Shown here piece by piece: positions 7,101 through 17,000 of a DNA stretch of 64,000 nt (position 1 is the first letter of the stretch; every line of letters begins with the position of its first letter). The translations under genes were made by a program, and so were the position numbers. The notes beneath the pieces were generated by a model. The model was not told where the DNA came from and ran no database searches. It was given only the letters and a program-made list of their open reading frames with translations. Where the stretch lies: positions 310,001-374,000 of the forward strand of contig NZ_JACRTC010000001.1 in the NCBI RefSeq assembly GCF_014385095.1, in the 5' to 3' direction. This DNA is from Zongyangia hominis. GTDB taxonomy: Bacteria > Bacillota > Clostridia > Oscillospirales > Ruminococcaceae.

Positions 7101-8405
7101 TGGTATTCCACCCAGGTGCAGTTCCTTCCCCCCGACGACGAGGGGGATGTGCGGATGATGATGTATCTGCGGGATATAGACGCCGCCCGCCGGGAAGAGG
7201 AAGAAAAGCGGCGCACCCTCCAGGACGCGCTGGCCATGGCGGAACAAGCCAATCTCGCCAAAAGCGAATTCCTTTCCCGGATGAGCCACGATATCCGTAC
7301 CCCCTTAAACGCCATCATCGGGATGACCGAGATCGCGGCAGCCAATATCGGAGATGATCGGAAGGTGACGGAGTGCATCGAAAAGGCCAAGGTTTCAGGC
7401 CAATTCCTGCTCCACTTGATCAATGATATTTTGGATATGAGCAAAATTGAAAGCGGCAAAATGGTGCTCAACGAAGAGACCATTTATTTCAGCAAGTTTC
7501 TGACGCACGTCACCACCATGATCAAACCGCAGGTTCTTGCGAAGGACCAAGAGCTAAAGGTCGTCGTGGATCCCCAGATGGAAGCGGAGTATAAAGGAGA
7601 TGAGCTGCGGCTCAACCAGATTTTGATGAACCTGTTGGGCAATGCGGTCAAATATACCCCCAGCGGCGGACATATTGTGCTGCGCACGGGTCCTGCCGAC
7701 ATAGACGGTACGTCCGGTATTTACTTCCAGGTGGAAGATGACGGCATCGGGATGCCGGAAGAATTCTTAAAGCGGCTTTATGACCCCTTTGAGCAGGCAG
7801 GCACTCCCATGGACAAGGTGCAGGAGGGCAGCGGTCTGGGACTATCCATTACCCGCAACCTGGTTCGGCTGATGGGGGGACAGATTGACGTAAAAAGTGA
7901 ACTGGGGAAGGGAAGCTGTTTTACCGTCAAGCTGCCCCTCCTTTCCAGCGGGGCGGATCAGTTTGGCCAGATGTTGGTAGAAAAAAAAGCGGCGGTTGCC
8001 AAACAGCGCCAATTCCATGGGGAAAGGATACTACTGGTGGAGGATAATGATCTTAACCGGGAGATCGCCAAGACCCTCCTGGAAATGCGCGGCATCTGCG
8101 TGGAAACAGCCGAAAACGGTAAAGAGGCGGTGGAGCTATTCTCCTCCCAGCCCGAAAACTATTATCGGGCCATATTGATGGACATTCGTATGCCGGTGAT
8201 GGATGGGCTGGAAGCGACCAGTGCCATTCGTGGATTGGACCGACCCGACGCCGTGCGGATTCCCATTATGGCCATGAGCGCCAACGCGTTCAAAGAAGAA
8301 GTCAGCAACGCCCGAAGGGTGGGGATGACGGACTATTTGACCAAACCCATCGAAGTGGACACATTGTTTGAGAGACTGTCACTGTATATACAGGACAATG
8401 AATAA
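4158..8405 (+). CDS. Giant soluble multi-PAS hybrid histidine kinase
   Basis: 1415 aa with no membrane segment, so a cytosolic sensor. An N-terminal PAS-like segment (about 1-100) is followed by about seven PAS/PAC-type modules, whose ends are marked by recurring R/TDI-type motifs near residues 229, 345, 471, 606, 736, 868 and 1004. Then come the HisKA helix pair with phosphoacceptor His1044 in SHDIRTPLN, the HATPase with NQILMNLLGNAVKY, DDGIGMP and GSGLGLSI, and a receiver (about 1289-1410) with phosphoacceptor Asp1342 in LMDIRMPVMDG. It is the first gene of a four-gene operon with a free Hpt protein, a second hybrid kinase and an HD-GYP regulator, so phosphate likely flows His-Asp-His-Asp. 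The ATG is preceded by GGAAGGAGG. The ligands are unknown. Confidence 0.9.
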   Translation: MGNKKNWQPVLDLLLEMVYVIRRDDDEILYCNRRAEEMVPAAKVGTHCAALWPAIRDLLDQMAGRESLTTVLSIAPFGMVEAAVTAIQWEGRPALLLALSPEKASRQLEKRMASVMGRIYPLIIHVNLSRNTYTFLEYERFDAKEAPLSGSFDDLVALGASSMHPDFREKFCETFSREKLLQAYREGKERVYLAHRQLGHDGNYHWTDTDVHFTGESDNGDVWEITLSRNIDEEKDQEARLINSLELICQNTGSISCRFLVTENEVKVLERTRECMALLCENAPYRLHNHEDMQRCILRLQEASRRREDVHWTFSCWKGEEPAWLDFRAYCIGKQKDGLIYFGNYTDITSQVLQKQTLEREQLKYRVAVENSSDALFEYIADTDTLHLYWNSIVQGKAPKQEYPHFCGKVLDSGMVYAEDVPLLLRALQHSGSQQMEVRIRPDEDTPYAWYACQTTSVGEEGKRKRLIGTLRNIEQSKKTEEERFYWEKLCNFAVSQDYITLLTIDTETGRYRMHFRKDVPCVQKLKKEGDYDSTIRAVIAGGLPLHQQKEAEKMFSLSHLNQWLRDGKQEHNLYYQFLQEDGSRHWESCSFSYLAGDTHTILFAVRDIEEARSARLKENIAEQTLELAMQQIYVGLFRYNTVTGKIDFLRARDHLNGTDLKTFDQYVARCIAPEDREQVVTALSSAHLREAFAAGKEAVTVEYRRLWKGESYRWVSTTIMRPQEDHDRENLYGLIMDIDERKRAEERQQDFFASVATLFEECSIVDVDHDTYILQKVKDTQKVIAAQGAFDVSNAAYAEAMIHPDDRKRFRKYFSLQGLREQLDAGHDRIVQEMRRLGEDGQYHWVEMTGIRTTGQEGRGRRVVCTFRDIHEIKEARERQQLDGERFAIMVRSLYVRIFEANISRNECFSFIEENGALVRNRNPFPLEEYVRKISGIVCPEFRDAYLAHFLPEQILRAYQAGKRDIYYEHQRKEPSGSRRWYSTQVQFLPPDDEGDVRMMMYLRDIDAARREEEEKRRTLQDALAMAEQANLAKSEFLSRMSHDIRTPLNAIIGMTEIAAANIGDDRKVTECIEKAKVSGQFLLHLINDILDMSKIESGKMVLNEETIYFSKFLTHVTTMIKPQVLAKDQELKVVVDPQMEAEYKGDELRLNQILMNLLGNAVKYTPSGGHIVLRTGPADIDGTSGIYFQVEDDGIGMPEEFLKRLYDPFEQAGTPMDKVQEGSGLGLSITRNLVRLMGGQIDVKSELGKGSCFTVKLPLLSSGADQFGQMLVEKKAAVAKQRQFHGERILLVEDNDLNREIAKTLLEMRGICVETAENGKEAVELFSSQPENYYRAILMDIRMPVMDGLEATSAIRGLDRPDAVRIPIMAMSANAFKEEVSNARRVGMTDYLTKPIEVDTLFERLSLYIQDNE

Positions 8406-8435
8406 AGTGAGAGAAATATAAAAGAGGGACCAAAC

Positions 8436-8801
8436 ATGACATGGGAAGAACGGCTGAACAGCCTTGGCATTGCCGTGGAGGCAACGTTGGAAAGATACGG
8501 CGGCGATGAAGATATGCTGCTGCGGTTTTTAAAGATGTTTTCTGAGGATGGTACGCTGGCGCTATTAAAGGATGCGGTTAAGTCCCACAATCAATCGGCC
8601 ATGGAGCGTACGGCTCACGCCCTCAAAGGCATTACGGCCAATTTGGGGATGGAAGAGCTGAGCGCCATGTATCAATGCATGGTGAAAATGATCCGCCAGG
8701 GGGATACCGGCGACATGGAAGCGCTCTTTGCCCAGATTTGTGAGGAACACCAAAAGATGGTGCGCGGTATTCGTGAGCTGAAAGAATTATCGGTAGGCTG
8801 A
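8436..8801 (+). CDS. Hpt histidine phosphotransfer protein
   Basis: 121 aa, about the size of one Hpt four-helix domain. The phosphoacceptor is His61 in the motif TAHALKGITANLG, with the following Lys and Gly as in the family. It lies 30 bases after the first hybrid kinase and 11 bases before the second, and probably shuttles phosphate from their receiver domains to the HD-GYP response regulator at the end of the operon. It is cytosolic with no other domain. Assignment is by the HALKG motif and context. Confidence 0.88.
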   Translation: MTWEERLNSLGIAVEATLERYGGDEDMLLRFLKMFSEDGTLALLKDAVKSHNQSAMERTAHALKGITANLGMEELSAMYQCMVKMIRQGDTGDMEALFAQICEEHQKMVRGIRELKELSVG

Positions 8802-8812
8802 TAGGGGGATAA

Positions 8813-11800
8813 ATGATGAAAACGGCCCAGGTGGAGCAAGTGATCTACGCATTTTTCCACAACTATCTGGAATTGCGGGACATGGAAAAGGCGGCATCCT
8901 ATCTGTGCGAGGAGATACAGTGGATTGGAACGGGAGAAGATGAAATTGCGCGCGGCAAAGAGGAAGCAGTGGCGGTCCTGCGCAAGGAAAAGACGGAAAA
9001 TCCAGACGGGTACCGCATCCATCTGTATGACCTTTCGATCTCAGGGGACGAGAGGATGGCTTCGGTCATGGGAGCGGCGGACGTCACCTCCCAAACAGAA
9101 CCGCGCGAAAGGGTGGCACTGCGGGTCACCGCCTCCTGCATTCGGCAGGATGACGGCTGGAAGATCTTATCCCTGCACGCCTACTTCGCTGCTGCCGGCC
9201 GGGAAGGCGGGGAGTATTTTCCCGCACGCAATGGAATCAAAAATCTGCGGGAATTTGAAAAGCGGGTTTCGCTCCAATCCATCGAGCTGCTTAACCGGAG
9301 CATTCCCGGCGGCATGATGGGCGGTTATATTGAGGAAGGATTCCCCCTTTACTATATCAACGACCGCATGCTGTCCTATCTGGGTTATACCTATGAGGAA
9401 TTTGTCCGGGACATCGACGGCCATGTCATCAACTGCATGCACCCGGAGGACGCCCCCCGCATCGACGCCATTGTGGGGGAGGCTTTGTCCCGGGGGCGGG
9501 AGTATGAGGTCCAATACCGCATGCGCAAAAAGGACGGCAGTTATATTTGGGTCAACGACATCGGCAAGAAGGTCTACGACGAAGACGGCCGGGCCGTATG
9601 TATCAGCACCGTCCGGGACATCACCCGGGAGGTGGAGGCGGAACAAGGTCTGGCAATGAAGGAGGAACAGTTCCGGATTGCCGCCATGCAAGCGGGGAGC
9701 TTCGTTTTCCTATTTGACCCGGCTACCCGCTCGATCCATATCACGGAGGAAATTGCAGAACGTTACCATGTCAAAGCCAAATATACCGGCGTACCCGATG
9801 ATGCGGTGGAAACCGGTATAGTCGCTCCGGAAAGTGTGGCGGAGTACCGGCGTATTTATCAGGAGATCATCGAAGGCGCTGGCGAGTCCCAAGGCTTAGT
9901 CTCTATGCTGCATCCGCTCAGCGGAAAAACGGTGACCACCGAACTGCATCTGCTGGCGGTGAAGGATACGTCGGGAAAGACAGTGCGGGCGGTTGGCATC
10001 GGCAAGGATATTTCGGCATATTTGGAGACAGAGTCCCGGAATCAAGAGATTGCCCGGCAGAAAAAGAGATATGACCACCTGTTTCAGTCCGTGCTCTGCG
10101 GAATTGTCCAGTACAAGCTGGATGCCAGCGGCGGCGTGGTCTATAAAGACGCCAACCAGGAAGCCATCCGCATTTTTGGGTATACCCCGGAAGAATTTTG
10201 GAAGAAGGACGACTGGAACCTGCCCAGCCTCATTATGGAGGAGGATCGGGAGCGGGTCTTATCCAGTGCGCGGAGTTTGATCAATGTGGGGGACAAAGGC
10301 GCCTATGAATACCGGTTGCGGAAAAAGGACGGCAGCGCCTGCTGGATTATCGGCAGTGCGGAGGTCATCTTGGATATAGACAATGAAAAGATCATCCAGA
10401 GCGTATTTTTGGACATCAACGACAAAAAGAAAGCCGAGATTGAAAACCGGAAGCTCTTTGAACAGATCGCGGCCAGCAACGAGCTGCTCAATATTTCACT
10501 GGAAAACACCACCAGCCGGGAATTTTATTATTATCCGCAGGACCGCACCATCACCGTACCAGAGCGCACTTGCGCCTATTACGGATGTAAGGCGCAGTAT
10601 GAAAATATGCCCTCTGGTTTTGCCGATGAGGTGGTGGACGAAAAATACCGGGAGCAGTTTTGCCGGATGTATCATGAAATCGACAATGGGAAAACATGGG
10701 CAAGCTGTGAATTCCAGCTCATCAACGGCCAGTGGTGCCGCGTGGTCCTTTCGGTCGTTGTCCAGGACACCCGCCAGCTTCCCACCGTGGTGGTGGGGAT
10801 TGTGGAAGACATCACCAAGGAAAAGCATGTGGAGCTGGAAAATATCGAGCTGCAGGCCATCTATGACTTCGCCATGAATCATGATTATGAATACCTGTGT
10901 ATGGTCAACATCCCCGAGCACAAGTATGCCATCCGTTTCTCCGACCCGTCCAGCTTCCTTGAATTTCCGGCATCCGGGGACTTTGGGGCGCAAAAGGAGC
11001 TGTTTATCAGCCATATGGTCTGTCCAGAGGACCGGGAACGCTATGCAGAGAGCCTTTCCCTAGAAAATATGGTCCATCGTTTGGACAGTGGAGAAGAAAT
11101 GTTCCAAGTCTACTACCGCTCCAATGCGCCGCAGCTGCGGCACAAGGAGTGCAGAATCTGTTATTTTAACGGCTCAAAAAATACCATTCTCATCACCATG
11201 CGGGATATCCATGACATGGTGGTGCGGGAGGAAGAGAGCAAGCAGGCCCTTCGGGACGCTTACGAGGCGGCCAACAAGGCAAATCTCGCCAAAAGCGAAT
11301 TCCTATCAAGGATGAGCCATGACATCCGTACCCCCATGAACGCCATTGTGGGGATGACGGCCATCGCCGCCACTCACCTGGACGACCAAGAGAAAATGAT
11401 GGATTGCCTGTCCAAAATCACGGTGTCCAGCAAGCATCTACTGGGACTCATCAACGATGTGTTAGATATGTCCAAGATCGAAAGCGGGAAAATAGAGCTG
11501 AGCGAGTCGGAGTTTCATTTGGCGGACTTGGTGCAGAGCTGTCTGACCATTGTCCGGCCCTCCGCCACCAGCCGGCAGCACCGGTTTGACGTCCACATCA
11601 AGCATGTGGAGCACGAGGACGTCATCGGCGACCCCATGCGGATGCAGCAAATTTTCGTTAACCTTCTGTCAAATGCCGTCAAGTACACGCCGGAGGGTGG
11701 GAAAATTCTCTTCACCATCCGTGAGCTGCCTGCGGATATCAAGGGCTTCGGCTGCTATGAATTTGTGGTGGAAGACAACGGCGTGGGCATTGAAAAAGCT

Positions 11801-12844
11801 TTCCAGGAGCGGATGTTCCAGCCCTTCGAGCGGGCGGATGACGCCAGGACAAGCGGAATCCAGGGCACCGGCCTGGGACTGACCATCACCCGCAACATTG
11901 TACAGATGATGTATGGCAATATCCAGGTGGAAAGTGAGCCGGGGAAGGGGTCCCGTTTTACCGTAGTCGTCAATCTGCGGCTGCAGCACAAACAGGACCA
12001 TCAGCTCGATCAGCTGGCTGATCTGCCGGTGCTGGTGGCCGACGACGATCCCCTGTCATGCGAGAACGCGGCGGAGACACTCCGGGAGCTGGGGATGCGC
12101 TGCGACTGGGTGCTCACCGGTGCGGACGCCGTCAAAAAGACGGTGGAGGCCCACAAGCGGAAAGAGGACTATTTTGCCGTCATTCTGGATTGGCAAATGC
12201 CGGACGTAAGCGGTGTGGAAGTCACCCGCCGGATTCGCGCCCAGGTGGGACCGGATATCCCCATCGTCATTATTTCGTCCTACGACTGGTCGGAAATTGA
12301 ACGGGAAGCGCGCAATGCGGGCGCTGTCGCCTTTATATCAAAACCCTTGTTTAAATCCAAAATGTCCATGGTGTTTCAAAAGCTCATCGGCGGCGCACAG
12401 ACAGAGGAAGATCGGGGCATTACCGAACTATCCCAGATGTGTTTAGAAGGCAGCCATCTGCTGCTAGTAGAGGACAATCTTCTCAACATGGAGATTGCCG
12501 CGGAGATTATTGGGCAAACTGGGGCCCAGATTGACAAAGCCATCGACGGCAAAGAGGCGGTGGAACGCTTTGAGGCGTCGAAGGAAGGATACTACGATCT
12601 GATTCTCATGGATATCCAGATGCCGCTGATGAACGGCTATGAGGCCACTAGGGCCATCCGTGCGTTGGACAGGACCGATGCCATGACCATACCGGTGGTG
12701 GCGATGACGGCCGACGCCTTTGCCAACGACGTCAAGAAGTGCCGGGAGGCCGGCATGGACGGACACATATCCAAGCCCATTGACATGGCGGAACTTTCCG
12801 CCGTACTTCGCAAATGGCTGCCCAACGGAGGAATGGAACAATGA
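8813..12844 (+). CDS. NTF2-like/multi-PAS hybrid histidine kinase with two receivers
   Basis: 1343 aa, no membrane segment. Residues 1-135 look like a SnoaL/NTF2-like alpha+beta barrel and resemble the N-terminus of the GGDEF protein at 31056. About five PAS/PAC modules follow (roughly 155-805), several with RMRKKDGSYIW-type PAC cores. HisKA has His836 in SHDIRTPMN; the HATPase (about 940-1060) has NLLSNAVKYTP, EDNGVGI and GTGLGLTI. Two receivers end the protein: Asp1126 in VILDWQMPDVSG and Asp1267 in LILMDIQMPLMNG. Two tandem ATGs occur at 8813 and 8816 behind a GGGGG site. It overlaps the next gene by 4 bases (ATGA). It probably exchanges phosphate with the free Hpt protein. Confidence 0.9.
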   Translation: MMKTAQVEQVIYAFFHNYLELRDMEKAASYLCEEIQWIGTGEDEIARGKEEAVAVLRKEKTENPDGYRIHLYDLSISGDERMASVMGAADVTSQTEPRERVALRVTASCIRQDDGWKILSLHAYFAAAGREGGEYFPARNGIKNLREFEKRVSLQSIELLNRSIPGGMMGGYIEEGFPLYYINDRMLSYLGYTYEEFVRDIDGHVINCMHPEDAPRIDAIVGEALSRGREYEVQYRMRKKDGSYIWVNDIGKKVYDEDGRAVCISTVRDITREVEAEQGLAMKEEQFRIAAMQAGSFVFLFDPATRSIHITEEIAERYHVKAKYTGVPDDAVETGIVAPESVAEYRRIYQEIIEGAGESQGLVSMLHPLSGKTVTTELHLLAVKDTSGKTVRAVGIGKDISAYLETESRNQEIARQKKRYDHLFQSVLCGIVQYKLDASGGVVYKDANQEAIRIFGYTPEEFWKKDDWNLPSLIMEEDRERVLSSARSLINVGDKGAYEYRLRKKDGSACWIIGSAEVILDIDNEKIIQSVFLDINDKKKAEIENRKLFEQIAASNELLNISLENTTSREFYYYPQDRTITVPERTCAYYGCKAQYENMPSGFADEVVDEKYREQFCRMYHEIDNGKTWASCEFQLINGQWCRVVLSVVVQDTRQLPTVVVGIVEDITKEKHVELENIELQAIYDFAMNHDYEYLCMVNIPEHKYAIRFSDPSSFLEFPASGDFGAQKELFISHMVCPEDRERYAESLSLENMVHRLDSGEEMFQVYYRSNAPQLRHKECRICYFNGSKNTILITMRDIHDMVVREEESKQALRDAYEAANKANLAKSEFLSRMSHDIRTPMNAIVGMTAIAATHLDDQEKMMDCLSKITVSSKHLLGLINDVLDMSKIESGKIELSESEFHLADLVQSCLTIVRPSATSRQHRFDVHIKHVEHEDVIGDPMRMQQIFVNLLSNAVKYTPEGGKILFTIRELPADIKGFGCYEFVVEDNGVGIEKAFQERMFQPFERADDARTSGIQGTGLGLTITRNIVQMMYGNIQVESEPGKGSRFTVVVNLRLQHKQDHQLDQLADLPVLVADDDPLSCENAAETLRELGMRCDWVLTGADAVKKTVEAHKRKEDYFAVILDWQMPDVSGVEVTRRIRAQVGPDIPIVIISSYDWSEIEREARNAGAVAFISKPLFKSKMSMVFQKLIGGAQTEEDRGITELSQMCLEGSHLLLVEDNLLNMEIAAEIIGQTGAQIDKAIDGKEAVERFEASKEGYYDLILMDIQMPLMNGYEATRAIRALDRTDAMTIPVVAMTADAFANDVKKCREAGMDGHISKPIDMAELSAVLRKWLPNGGMEQ

Positions 12845-13941
12845 TGGAAACGCTGATACAAACAAGGGAATCGGCGGCAAGCTTGCCGTGCGGACGGCAA
12901 GCGCTGCTAATCGCAGATGATGTGGAACTCAACCGTTTTATTCTTGCACAGGCTTTCAGCGAGGAATATGATATCATTGAAGCGGAGAATGGGCAGGAAG
13001 CCTGGGAAAAGTTTCTTAGGTACCGCCCCCGCATCGCGGCGGTGCTTTTAGACATCGTCATGCCGGTCATGGACGGCTTTGGCATGCTCGAAGAGATGGC
13101 CCGGCACCATATGACGGAGAATGTGCCCGTCTTTCTCGTCACCTCGGAGACCGGCGACGAGCAGCTTGGCCGGGGATTTCAGTTGGGGGTCGTGGACATT
13201 ATCGTAAAGCCCTTTAATCCCTCCTTTATCCGGCGGCGGCTGGGCAACATCCTGGAACTGTACCGCCACCGGCTTCACTTACAGGAGGTAGTGGCCGCGC
13301 AGGAAGAAAAACTCAGGCAGACCAACAGCTCCATCATCGATACCCTGAGTACCGCCATCGAATTCCGGGACTGCGAGTCAGGGGAACACGTACGCCGTAT
13401 CCGTGGCGTCACAGCGGTGCTGCTCCAGCGCATTGCAGAAGAGAACCCGGAATATCATCTGACCGAAGGGCAGATCGCCCTCATCTCCGACGCGGCGGCC
13501 ATGCATGATGTGGGTAAAATTTCTATCCCTGACCATATCCTCAATAAGCCTGGGCGTTTGACGGCGGAGGAGTTTACCGTCATGAAGACCCATGCGGTCA
13601 AAGGATGCGATCTGCTCGACAGCGTGGAATATCTGAGGGACAGCGAGATTTATACATACTGCTACGATATTTGCCGGCATCATCACGAGCGCTGGGACGG
13701 GGGCGGATACCCCGACGGCCTCAAAGGCGACGAAATCACCATTTGGTCCCAGGCGGTGAGCTTGGCCGACGTCTACGACGCGCTGGTCAGCCGCCGGATC
13801 TACAAACCGCCATACACCCATGCCGAGGCGGTCGAAATGATTCTAGGCGGGGAATGCGGCGCCTTCAATCCTAAGATGCTCACCTGTTTTGCCGAGGCAG
13901 CGGACGACATTCATGCGATTTTCTATGCACAGACCATATAA
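12841..13941 (+). CDS. Response regulator with HD-GYP c-di-GMP phosphodiesterase domain
   Basis: 366 aa. The start is ATG 12841, with GGAGGA 8 bases upstream, overlapping the previous stop. An N-terminal receiver (about 17-135) carries Asp71 in LLDIVMPVMDGFG. A linker helix leads to the HD-GYP domain with the metal pair His222-Asp223 in MHDVGKISIP, the later histidines HHH at 280-282, and Gly289-Tyr290-Pro291 in the GGGYPDGL motif. All signature residues are present, so an active phosphodiesterase is expected: phosphorylation of Asp71 by the upstream phosphorelay would control c-di-GMP hydrolysis. It is the last gene of the operon; a terminator follows at 13976-14004. Confidence 0.9.
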   Translation: MMETLIQTRESAASLPCGRQALLIADDVELNRFILAQAFSEEYDIIEAENGQEAWEKFLRYRPRIAAVLLDIVMPVMDGFGMLEEMARHHMTENVPVFLVTSETGDEQLGRGFQLGVVDIIVKPFNPSFIRRRLGNILELYRHRLHLQEVVAAQEEKLRQTNSSIIDTLSTAIEFRDCESGEHVRRIRGVTAVLLQRIAEENPEYHLTEGQIALISDAAAMHDVGKISIPDHILNKPGRLTAEEFTVMKTHAVKGCDLLDSVEYLRDSEIYTYCYDICRHHHERWDGGGYPDGLKGDEITIWSQAVSLADVYDALVSRRIYKPPYTHAEAVEMILGGECGAFNPKMLTCFAEAADDIHAIFYAQTI

Positions 13942-13975
13942 CAGCTAAAGGGGGTTACGGGCCCCTAGACACAAA

Positions 13976-14004
13976 AAAGGCAGCCGCTTTGTGCGGCTGC
14001 CTTT
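13976..14004. terminator. Bidirectional terminator between HD-GYP and RND genes
   Basis: AAAGGCAGCCGC (13976-13987) pairs with GCGGCTGCCTTT (13993-14004), with an A run before it; the neighbouring genes converge here. Confidence 0.85.
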
Positions 14005-14016
14005 AGTTCGTTTCCG

Positions 14017-17000
14017 TTAAATTTCCGTCATGGGGCCCTGCTGCCCGGGGATGGCGATGGGGCCGGCAGCGCCGGGGGCCAGGGGCTTATATTTTTCCTT
14101 CTTGGCAAAGAGAAGGTAGAGGACAGGGATGAGGACCAGGGTGAGCAGGGTGGAGCTCGTTAGTCCGCCGATGATGACATAGGCCATGGACTGCATCATC
14201 TCCACGTCGCCGCCGATTCCCAGCGCCATGGGCAGCAGGGAAAGGACGGTGGTCAGGGTGGTCATCAAAATGGGGCGCAGACGGGTAGAGCCCGCCTTGA
14301 TGAGCGCCTCGTGAATTTCCATGCCGTCCTCGGTTCTCAGGATCTTGGTGTAGTCCACCAGCACGATGGCGTTGTTGACCACGATGCCCACCAGCTCCAC
14401 AAAGCCGATGAGGGAGGGCATGCTGATGGCGGCTCCGCTGATGAGGAGCCCTAAGAAGGCACCGATCATGGAGAAGGGCACCGAGAGCATGACGATGAGA
14501 GAATTGCGAATGGATTCAAACTCCACCGCCATGACCATGAAGACCAGCAGCACCGCTGTGGCCAGCGCGCCGTAGAGGCCGTTAAACTCCTCCTGCATGG
14601 TTTCGATATCGCCGCCCATAAACTGGCTGACGCCGTCGGGCAGTTCCAGCTTGGAGACGGCGGAGGTAATTTCGCTGGAGAGCTTGGTGGAAGCCTGGGA
14701 GGAGGGCTGGCCGGTGATGGTGACGATGTACTGATTATTGTACCGCTGGACCACCTGGGGGCTGTTGGAATAGCGGATGCTGGCCACGTCCATCAGCGGC
14801 ACCTGCTTCCCGGTCTGGGAGAGGAGCACCACGCCTGACAGATCCGAGACATCCTCATAGCGCCCTTCGGGGTATTCCACCCAAACCTCGTATTCTTTGG
14901 AGTTCTGTCGGATGGTGGTGGCCTCCTTGCCCTGCATGATGCTGGAGACAGTGGAAACCACCTGGGCGGGCATGAACCCTGCGGCGGTGGATTTGACCGG
15001 ATCGACGATGATCTCCGCCTGGGGATTGCCGTCGGAGAGACTGCTCGAGACCGCGACGATGTCCGGGTTTCCGCTCATCAGGTCCTTGACCTGCTGGGAG
15101 GCGGCTTCCAGCTGCTCTTGGTCCTTGCCGATGAGGTTGACTTCCACATCGGAGTTGCCGCCCAAAGTCATGGCGCTCATCTGGGACACCTTGACGTCGC
15201 AGCCGGTCAGGTTCTTGGTCTTTTCCCGCAGGACGTCGGCGACCTCATAGGTCTCCATCTCCCGATCGCCCTTGAGGTAGACGCTAAAGGAGGCGCTGCC
15301 CCCCGACGAGGAGGAGAACATGGAGCCGCCGGTGGTCACTGAATAGTTTTCCACATCGGGCTGGGCGTTGATCTCCTGCTCGATTTTTTGAATGGTTTTA
15401 TCCAGTTCCGTGAGCTTGAGTCCCGGCTTTGCCTCCACCGAGATGGAGATGACGCCCTGGTCCATCTCCGGCATCAGTTCCATGCCGATAAGGGGGATGA
15501 GGGCGATGGAGAACACAAGCAGGCCCACCGCCGCCAGGACAACCAGTTTCTTGTGGTCAAAGGACTTGCGGATGAGACGCCCGTATCCGGCCTCCACCCG
15601 GGAGAGCCACCGGGTGATGACGGTGTCCTTCTTTTCCACTGGCTTGAGCTTATAAAAGAGCAGGGGAACGAGAGTCAGGGAAGAGATTAAGGAAGCGATG
15701 AGGGCGAACATGATGGTAAAGCCCGCCTGGGAGAAAATCTGTCCCGAAAGCCCCTTCATGACCGAGATGGGGAGGAAGACCACGATGGTGGTGATGGTGG
15801 AAGCGATGACCGAGGTGGCCACCAGCTTGGCGCCCACAATGGCCGATTCCCGGAAGGAGCGCTGTTCGTCCCGGCTCCTAAAGCAGCTTTCCAGCACCAC
15901 GATGGAGTTATCCACCATCATGCCCACGCCCACCACCAGGCCGCCCAGGGAGACCAGGTTGAGGCTCATGCCCCACAGGTTCATCAGCACCAGGGTGGCC
16001 AGCACCGACAGCGGCATGGAAGTGGCGACGATCAGGGAGGCCTTGATGTCGCCCAGGAAGAAGAAGAGGACCAGCACCGAAATCACGCAGCCCAAAAGCA
16101 GGGCGTTGACGACGCTGTTGATGGAGGATTTGATGTTTTCTCCCGTATCGCTGATAACGTTCATCTCTACGCCGATGTTCTGGTCATTGAGCTTCTGCAT
16201 GGTCTGGGTGACGCCCTCGGTGACGTCCAGTGTGCTGGCGCTCTGCCGCTTTTTGACGCCGATGGTGATGTTTTCCTCTCCGTTGTAGCGGCTGATGGAG
16301 CCGGAGGACTTGGTGGCCTCGGAGATATCGGCGATGTCGCTGAGATGGATGATGTCGCCGGTGCGCAGGGTGATGGGGATGGAGCGCAGGGCCTCCACGG
16401 TGTTGTATTCCACGCCGCCCCGGAGAATCAGGGACTGGTCTCCGTGTCCGATGTCGCCGGCGGGGATGGAGAAGTTGGAGGCGGAGATGACCGAGACCAC
16501 GCTGCTCATATCTAGGTTATACTGGCTCAGGGACTCCTCCCGCAGCTGCACCCGGATATAGTCGGTCTGGCCGCCGGAGACGTCCACCGACGCGACGCCC
16601 GTGAGTTTTTCGAGCTCCGGGACTACCTCGTCCTCCACCAGATGCAGGACGTTGGCGTCGCCGGTGGCCTTGGCGGACAGGGTGATGGTGTCCACCATGT
16701 CCATGCTCAGCTCAAAGATGACTGGCGTCGTGGCCGTGTCCGGCAGGGAGTTGACGTACATGTTGAGCTTTTCCTGCAAATCCATATGGGCCAAATCCAT
16801 ATTGGTGCCGTATTCCAGTTCCAGCATGACCATGGAGACGTTTTCCTGGGAGGTGGACTGGATATTTTTCAGTCCGCTCACCGTGCCCACGGCGGCCTCG
16901 ATCTTGCTGGTAACCAGGTCCTCCACCTCCTCCGGCCCAGCGCCGGGGTAGACGGTGTTGATGATGAACATGGGAAACTCCATGGGCGGTGTCAGCTCCA

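Noticed and set aside
6138-7289. 383-codon open frame antisense to the first hybrid kinase
   Set aside because: No ribosome site, no recognisable domain, and the opposite frame has continuous PAS/HisKA homology.
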